This document shows positions 57,069 through 64,000 of a stretch of DNA of 64,000 nt, piece after piece. Each line of letters opens with the position of its first letter. Within the stretch, counting starts at the first letter, position 1. The stretch lies in NCBI GenBank assembly GCA_963513935.1, contig OY740768.1:13127993-13191992 (forward strand), written 5' to 3'. Below the pieces are notes generated by a model. It saw only the letters and a program-made list of their open reading frames with translations. It was not told the DNA's origin and did not search any database. The translations under genes and the position numbers were made by a program. The DNA comes from Aphrophora alni (taxonomy: Eukaryota; Arthropoda; Insecta; Hemiptera; Aphrophoridae).

Positions 57069-57931
57069 AATTATTTACGTTTAAATAATTTTTAATGCAC
57101 TGGATCTCCCTTGATAGTGGGTTTAAATCGAAATGTAAGTATCCTGTATCTTGAAAACACACTGATTATCACGATTTTGTATAGAATAAAATTCCTATAA
57201 TCTGATGATTTTTGACCTGAGAAACATCAAATGAACTAAACCATAGAAATTTAAAAATCAGCTGTATGTTTCTTAAAGTTAAAACCACTTCAACATTCGT
57301 TAGTAGAACGAACAAATTTACAAATTTAATAACAGCTGATTTGTTAAAATAACTATAAACTCAATCGACTTGAGCCACAAAGGTTGTCATCATAATTATT
57401 TCTGGTAAGTTACTTACAGTATTATGTTAAATTCCAAGTGTATGATAAGGTTTGTAATACCAAAAAATATCATCCTCCATTTTTTGACTGATCTTCACGT
57501 ATCATATTCTTAAGAACCGAAAAAAAGTGATTTTTTTGTATGTAAGTAAACACGATAGCCACACAAATTTAATATAGGAACATTTTAATATAGTTGGCTT
57601 ATTGTAATTCAAAAAATCGAATTGAAAATATCAAAATGGCGGCCGTTTCAAACTGTTTTCAACTTAACACACTAAATTAGATAACAACTTACAGATTTCA
57701 ACTGCATGCAATAGTACACCAACTTCGATCTCTCCGGCAAGAAATAGCGGAATTATTGTCAAAAAACACTCTGATCTCCCAAGAAAATTTAATATTCGTA
57801 TAGTTACGAGATCTGGGACGACCGATTACAACACGAGTGGAGACTGTGTAATATATACGTAGAGTGAAACTAACGTCATGAATATACAAGATTCAGAAAA
57901 CCCGTGAACAACTATTCCAAACGAACTTACC
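57069..57931. other. Stretch without recognisable gene
   Basis: The 63-codon minus-strand frame at 57698-57889 is unsupported. Nothing else recognised. Confidence 0.4.
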
Positions 57932-58716
57932 TACCGGGTGTTCAAAAAGTCTGGAAACCCCTTAATAGTAATTTTATTAATAAACGCAGAACAATGAAAC
58001 TCTAGGATTACGTCCTCATTGTAGTTACTGACTTTTTGGTCATTTTAGCTATCTTTTTTCGCTTTGGAGGGACGTCCTGTGGAGGAAGTCTAAAATATCT
58101 TAAATGTAAGCATACGTCGAATTATACCTCATTTTAAAGGTCTTTGTTAGAGGAACACATTGCCGCAATCCCGAATGAAAAGGGACCATTCGTTTGGAAA
58201 TGGCAGCCTCATAAAGTTTGTTAACCTTACGTTGCGGAGATTAAGAGGCAGAAGTGAATACTCAACCGTGTTGGTTATGTTAGTGTTTTAGCTTTGAGAA
58301 TTTCACAGCAGGAGAATTTCTTATCCCTCCACACTCCAGCTGTGAAATTTTCATAGCTAAAACACTAACATAACCAACACGGTTGAGTATTCACTTCTGC
58401 CTCTTAATCTCCGCAACGTAAAGTTAACAAACTTTAAGAGGCTGCCATTTCCAAACGAATGGTCCTTTTTCATTCGGGATTGCGGCAATGTGTTCCTCTA
58501 ACAAAGACCTTTAAAATGAGGTATAATTCGACCTATGCTTACATTTAAGATATTTTAGACTTCCTCCACAGGACGTCCCCCCAAAGTGAAAAAAGACAGC
58601 TAAAATGACCAAAAAGTCAGTAACCACAGTGAAGACGTAATCCTAGAATTTCATTGTTCTGCGTTTATTAATAAAATTACTATTAAGGGGTTTCCAGACT
58701 TTTTGAACACCCGGTA
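57932..58716. mobile_element. Foldback (palindromic) MITE with TA duplication
   Basis: Arms 57934-58309 and 58339-58714, each 376 bp, are near-perfect inverted copies around a 29-bp spacer. The ends read CCGGGTGTTCAAAAAGTCTG. TA flanks both sides (57932-57933, 58715-58716). It has no reading frame of note. A TA duplication fits Tc1/mariner-type mobilisation, but the family is not recognised. It should form a very stable cruciform or RNA hairpin. Confidence 0.9.
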
Positions 58717-59669
58717 TATATAAAATATCCTACAAAGCCCAAGACACTTTTTCTTCTTTATAGTTAGAGGATCTGTCTTTTAGTGCATTGTTTGTTGAGG
58801 TTGGTTAAGAACCATGATAGACCTATCAACTTATATGTCTCGTAAGGAAATATAGTAAATGAAATTTTTGTACTACTCCGGGTTAAGATTAAGATTTCGC
58901 TTGATTGACTGATGTTGCGCTTCAAAGAGAGAAAAGTTACGTTTCACTTATGTTGGATTCGTCATTGCCGACATCACGTTTTACGAAGATAAATGAAACG
59001 GGTGACATGTTCGATAAAAAATAGAAGTTCAATAGATTATTTACTCCAGCTGGCTAAATGTCACCTACATTGTATACTTAATTCCGTAAATTAAAACTCA
59101 ATATACAATATTTCTTTAAAAAATGTATACTGATCTTATCCATTAGACTAATTAGACACTTTTTTTTAGCTAACGTATATATTTTATAAACGATATTTCT
59201 CTAGTGAATAAGATCAGTGAACATTTTATGTTCCAAGTATAGTAGATAGACTTTATATCCTTTAAATAACTAAATGAAATGTATGCAATAATATCACATT
59301 GCTGTACATTGAAATGAATACAAAGTTGCCACCCTTAATTATCGTCTGTACGTGATAACTGAGCGAAGCGTGCAGGGTTGAGATGATAACAGACATTCCT
59401 ATCTCTCTTTAGCACGTCTTCACTTGCTTATAAAACATTCAGCATTCCAGAAAAGTCTACAATATAAATCATTTGATGATATTTTAAATGTATTTCACAT
59501 AAATTCTGGAAGATACATTTAAAAAAAAGCTTTTAATTCACCAAGTGAAGCGTGGTTCTGCATTACTTGGGTCATTTGGCATTTTCTCTGTCTGACTCTT
59601 TTTTTTATAGAGTTTCTCTTGTAACATTTTTTTTCAATAAAATTGTATGTTTAGTTTTAAAATAAAAAA
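58717..59669. other. Stretch without recognisable gene
   Basis: Nothing recognised. Confidence 0.4.
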
Positions 59670-60238
59670 TACAGGGTGATGCAAAATTGTGTTTTCAAAC
59701 TTCATGAGGTGGTTTAACACATCAAAACTAAGAAAAATATCTTTGGAATTGCCTAGTTTCCCAGACATCCGCTATTTTAATTTTTGTTATATATGTATTT
59801 GTCTTCAGAACGGTTTGACTAATTGAATTGAAATTTTGTAAAGTACCTAATAAGGTAAAGAACTTTAAATAACCTGTTTGAAAATTGCGATTGGTTAAAT
59901 TTTTAAATCTAAACTAAAAAATAAAACCATTTTACGAAACATTTAAGCATCCTCCATTTTGAAATGGGTTATTGGATTATATTGGTTATTTTTAAAATAT
60001 TTCTTTACCTAATTAGGTAATATATACTAAGCTTCATTTGAGTCCGCCGAGATGTTCTGGAGATAAAAAATATTTTGTGAAAAAACATAATGCCAGATAT
60101 TTGTGAAACTATTTTCGTAAGTTTTTCGTAACTATTTCCTAGGCAATCTCGGACATAGATTTATAGGAACTTTTTCTTACTTTTTATGTGGAAAGCCACC
60201 TCCTAAATTTTAGGAATACAATTTTGCATCACCCCGTA
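59670..60238. mobile_element. MITE with long imperfect inverted ends and TA duplication
   Basis: Element 59672-60236 (565 bp) flanked by TA. The ends read CAGGGTGATGCAAAATTGTG and, inverted, CGGGGTGATGCAAAATTGTA; similarity continues for about 65 bp (GAGGTGG...ACAT.AAAA.TAAGAAAAA). No protein. Termini starting CRGGGTG with TA duplication are typical of mariner-type non-autonomous elements. Confidence 0.85.
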
Positions 60239-61121
60239 TACTTAATTTTAAATTTTATAAAATGAATACAATCGGCTGGCCTGTAGTACACAAAAAGGCA
60301 ATAAAACATCATTACTTTATTAGCTCAGGAAACCTCAAACAAACTGGGGATAGTTTTGTTTAAACTATTACATAACTTCCTTCAAACTACTTCTATGGGA
60401 GAACTTAAAAACGCAAAAAAAAGTTTCAAATAATTAATAATTACAAAAAGTCAACCAATGCACTTCCTACGGGAATATGTGTTTCAATTTTAAAAACTGT
60501 TCTAATATCTTTAAATTTATTCAAGCAGAGTTCTCTCATTCTTTTATCCTACAAATCTCAGTTCGTTTATTTTTGAAATGGCTGCTGTTTAAAATTTTGA
60601 TATAAGCTTCTAAACACTCAGTCTATAGGTATTGATCGCCATTTACAGCAAATGAAGGTTCGGGTATTAACGTATGCTCCGCTAAAAATAACTTTTTTTG
60701 CCCAGTAAGCCTATTTCCATTTCAATATAATCCCATACATTAATCTCTAATGTATAATAAAGCCTACCTAATTGCTGCAGGCATGGCAGACATTTGCAAA
60801 ACAAGATGTTGTTTTTGTCACGCACTGACAATCATTATAAGCTCTGCAGCTTTACACTGGAAAAAGTGGAAATACGGCTCCGAGGTGTCATTTAGGATTA
60901 ACTTAAAACAATATGAAGCGGGAAATTTCTTGTTGGGATTTTGGCTAAACTGTTTTGCCGCGTTTAAGTAATTGAATCTGTCTTTGTCAGGAGAAATGAG
61001 AGAGACGTTTGCAGGTTTTTTAGTGCAAGGTAAATTAATTTCCTTAAAATGTACAACAGTTGTGGAAAGTTCAATAGAGATAATTAAATTCTACTCGCTC
61101 CCAGGTGTAGTGATTACAACC
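60239..61121. other. Stretch without recognisable gene
   Basis: A 73-codon frame at 60750-60971 has no recognisable domain. Confidence 0.4.
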
Positions 61122-61345
61122 ATTACAAATCCCGAGGGGCCCTAGCTCGATCTACAATTTTCTTCATACAGTCTTAGATTAGTACATCTCTTTCTTTCGT
61201 CTTTAGTATCAGCTCTCTCTTGACCAACTCTTGTTCCTTTAGACCTGACGATATTATAGTATTCGATGCTTGAGCTAAGTATTTATTTTCTCTTCTGCTT
61301 TTTGTTTATAAGGCGATGAAGACAGAAATGTTTAAACAACAAGGA
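61122..61345 (-). repeat. Interspersed repeat, copy K
   Basis: Inverted landmarks: ATCCCGAGGGGCCCTAGCTC, GATCTACAATTTTCTTCATA, CAGCTCTCTCTTGACCAACT, TTGTTCCTTTAGACCTGACG, ATTATAGTATTCGATGC, TTTATAAGGCGATGAAGAC and TTTAAACAACAAGG. Confidence 0.8.
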
Positions 61346-62139
61346 AACTTTTTTTAACAAAACCTGATCATAATTTTTAAAGGCGATTTCCACAGATTTG
61401 TAGTTTTGAATTTTGTCTTATGGTAACCACTACCAATCTAAGAAGTTACAAAAATATTTTGAAATACGGTCCAAAACTAATCGTCAAATTCTGTTTATAA
61501 CTGCAGAATCCTGTTATACTCGTGGATTGTATACGGAGACACAGCCATAATCATATGGGTGTTATTAAAGGATAGCTAAGATGTAATTGAATAGATCTTT
61601 TAATTTATTCAAATTTCATTATTTAATGTTTCAATGATCCAAACGACAGCGTACACGTGCCAAGCATCGTTGATCTGTTCAATCTGCAATCGACAATAGT
61701 CCATTTGGGCTTTTGTGATTAGTTTAACGGTTGCTATATATATTTCACGTAAAGTTCATTTAGAGGAAATTAATACTAGTTTTAATGAATAGGCTTTATC
61801 CCCTCTGTGTGGTCTGAGTAAACAACAATTCCATATGAAATAATATCCACAATAACCCTTGTGCTGTTCAAAGGATAAAGACAATATCCTGCAGGAAATA
61901 CAAATGATAGACTTAAACCAAATATTCTAAAGTTGGATATTCTCTCACGCCTTTGTGTACATTTGCTATCGTAGGCAAATACCAGAGTTGGATCTCTCAA
62001 TATTTGAACACTTTTCATTTATTCTGTTTGTGTTATACTCTTCACTAAACATAGAAATGTTTATTTGTTTTAGTGAAAATTAAATGGGTGGCATCATGGT
62101 TCTTACCCAGCCTCATCATACAATGTAATACAAACAAAT
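61346..62139. other. Stretch without recognisable gene
   Basis: A 78-codon minus-strand frame (61782-62018) is unsupported. Confidence 0.4.
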
Positions 62140-62235
62140 CTTATCAATAGAATAACTTTGTTTTAAAACAGTTGTTTTCTGTACCTCGTAATTGTGTATA
62201 TCACTATGTCGGGTAGGCCCTGACTGACCTGTAGA
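62140..62235 (+). repeat. Dispersed repeat S, copy 3
   Basis: TTGTTTTAAAACAGTTGTTT, CCTCGTAATTGTGTATATCA and GTCGGGTAGGCCCTGACTGA match 48868-48960 and 46598-46650. Confidence 0.55.
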
Positions 62236-62579
62236 TGTGTATAATATAAATAAACTCTCCTTTAATGTCGCAAGTGACCAGTTTAAAAATTACTTTTTTA
62301 ACAATAACTTCGCTATATGTTATCGTAGAGAGGTCCCATTTTTAGTTCGTCCTTTCCGAATTTCAATAGGATTCTTAGATGATGACCCTATACGAAAGTC
62401 CACGCTTATAGTTTTACCGACAATGACGGCCTCTTTGCTGTTTTCTGAGGCCATAAAACTGTGGCCCAGCCAAGGAGCCCACCAAACCAAAATCATAATA
62501 ATTATAAATTAGGATGTAAAGGAATTCTAAATAATAAAATATGAATTGGCACTTGCGATTTTGATGAGCAGTGCAATAT
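62236..62579. other. Stretch without recognisable gene
   Basis: A 91-codon frame at 62237-62512 has an unremarkable composition and no recognisable domain. No evidence beyond being open. Confidence 0.35.
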
Positions 62580-62985
62580 GACGTAGAAGAAGGGGAGGGG
62601 AGAGGGGAGGAGTGGAGGGCTTGAGCTAGCGAGCCGACCGAGAGTCTTTTCCGAGAGCCGCTAGAAGAAAGACCGCTGCGGGACGAGGTCAGGTCAGTCC
62701 ATTTTCGGCCACGTGCTAGTTAAATTAAACGGTATGCTTTTCGGCCACTATTAAGGCTTTATCTTGCCGTTATGTCTTTTTAATAAATCATAATCATTTT
62801 TGTAATCTTTTAATTCGGCACTAAAATAAAATATAACATTAAATTTCACTTGCGTTGCGTGAGTTCATTAGCGTCCTAACCCGACTCTTTTGTCCATCCT
62901 GACAAGATTCGGCTAAAGTGTACGCGGTCTCCAGCCAGCCGGAGCTTCCAGCTGGTCAAAAGAAGTGGAGACGGTCACAAAACGT
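62580..62985. other. GC-richer island of unknown nature
   Basis: Begins with a purine-rich tract (GAAGGGGAGGGGAGAGGGGA), continues with CpG-rich sequence (CTAGCGAGCCGACCGAGAG, GACCGCTGCGGGACGAGG), has two copies of TTTTCGGCCAC (62702, 62738), an AATAAA-type stretch and then GTCTCCAGCCAGCCGGAGC. It could be a solitary LTR, a promoter or first-exon region, or another repeat. No second copy in the window settles it. Confidence 0.35.
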
Positions 62986-64000
62986 AGAAAAAAAAAGAGA
63001 GGTGAATGTTTTTGATGATTACCCTGTTCTGAATAATACAGCACAAAATTGAAAATTGAAAGTCGCACAAATGTTTCGTTAGTTGCCCAGGAACAAAATA
63101 CGTTGAATACAAAGAAAAACGTTCTATCTAGCTGATTTGTGTACGTATCTTTTTTCGAACAAAGGAGCAGAAAGTCTGTATTTCCAAATATCTTAGAAAC
63201 TATTCACTCTACGACAAAACTAGACCAAGTAATTACTAAAGATTGTATAAACTTACTACATCATCTCTTTAAAACCAATTCATACGTACGTAACAAAGTA
63301 TACTTAGAATTAACAACTCTTTTCAACACTACTAGACGGGCAGAATTAAATTTAACTAGACGATTGGTTAGAAATTTGTTTAAATGCAATAGAATGTTCA
63401 AAATTTGTTTCGTCATCAATATTCTAATAATCAGCTGTATATTCACTTCATTTATTGTATACAATTACTAGGAAACTGTCACTATTAGAAGTGTGACAAA
63501 TGTCAGTCCATTTTGTTGAAAACCATTCTCACAGCTTTCCGACGTGTCAGCTTATGTTACTTGTTATCGTATTTTTAATATTGATATTCTAGCTTTTCAA
63601 ATCCCGACATCTGAGAGTATGAAATGTCCATCAACCCTGCCCATTGGAGGAAACTCATGGTCATAATATTAGTCTAACTTTACTCAAATATCATTTTACA
63701 AAACTGAGTCCAATTTCAATTTTTACTTTAAACAACCCACAAAATAGTATATTTTGCGCGGTTTAAAAATCTGCACCAAATGGAACTCAAAATTGATTTC
63801 TACAATATTAAAAAATAGGTAGTAAATAATTATTTCAATGGTCACTGAAGGGCGACAAAACCAACTTATAACACTATATAGCCAAGAATGGTTTTTTTTT
63901 TAAGTTTCTCAACTGTACAACATTCTGTTTTACAACGAGTAAATGTAATCTTTTAATTATTTGGCATGAAAACTTAAAAAATAATCCCCATTTTGAAACG
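62986..64000. other. Stretch without recognisable gene
   Basis: Contains a 110-codon frame at 63139-63471 that begins with GTG, is basic and ends in a hydrophobic stretch (CFVINILIISCIFTSFIV). The reverse strand is open over much of the same region. No family recognised, so I do not call it a gene. Confidence 0.35.

Noticed and set aside
63139..63471. 110-codon frame with a C-terminal hydrophobic segment
   Set aside because: GTG start, no recognisable domain, reverse strand also open, AT-rich composition. Homology search would be decisive; a conserved orthologue would reverse this.

Overview
This window looks like AT-rich, intron-era nuclear DNA from an arthropod, most probably an insect and perhaps a hemipteran. 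That assignment is an inference from the transposon families present (Penelope-like elements, a mariner relic, Ty3/gypsy and LINE fragments, a DDE-type transposase with a CDNCxGQNKN motif) and from the low GC content. I found no convincing exon of a conserved host gene, no rRNA, no free-standing tRNA gene and no CRISPR array. Almost every open reading frame above 60 codons is either chance in AT-rich DNA or part of a repeat. The window is best read as an intergenic or very long intronic region made of layered mobile elements.

The most intact unit is a 2.93-kb DNA transposon at 34265-37190. It has 31-bp terminal inverted repeats and an AATT duplication, and it carries one transposase gene on the minus strand. 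That gene has two exons: the uninterrupted 580-codon frame is not the real product, because removing a 330-bp intron joins it to an upstream 52-codon exon and restores a cysteine-rich N-terminus.

The second theme is a set of about eleven Penelope-like retroelement (PLE) ends. Two of them keep coding sequence for the GIY-YIG endonuclease domain (about 540-831 and 18570-19112). Most carry a hammerhead-ribozyme-like motif (CTGANGA, a hairpin, GAAAC). Five insertions (325-1077, 2038-2474, 9108-9387, 18329-19557, 56823-57068) are head-to-head pairs of 5'-truncated copies with their 3' ends pointing outward, flanked by 9-12 bp direct repeats that look like target-site duplications. A sixth (52448-52696) is a single truncated end with a 12-bp duplication.

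Other mobile DNA: a degenerate mariner at 19731-21308; a Ty3/gypsy reverse-transcriptase remnant near 31.3-31.6 kb; a 5'-truncated LINE with a perfect 17-bp duplication at 47661-48737; a possible older LINE remnant on the minus strand at 43.1-43.6 kb; a 781-bp near-perfect palindrome with a TA duplication at 57934-58714; a 565-bp TA-flanked MITE at 59672-60236; a small MITE at 15746-15946; a tRNA-derived SINE at 46291 with a diverged relative at 47157; and an interspersed family of roughly 200-270 bp with about twelve copies on both strands. Tandem arrays sit at 24984-26140 (380-bp unit), 30204-30700 (about 95-bp unit) and 50261-51260 (102-bp unit). A strongly G-rich tract lies at 33476-33697.

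The elements are nested. An old repeat at 17760-21650 was split by the mariner and by a PLE; its uninterrupted inverted counterpart lies at 28870-29968. All coordinates come from reading by eye, so repeat edges may be off by several bases to tens of bases.
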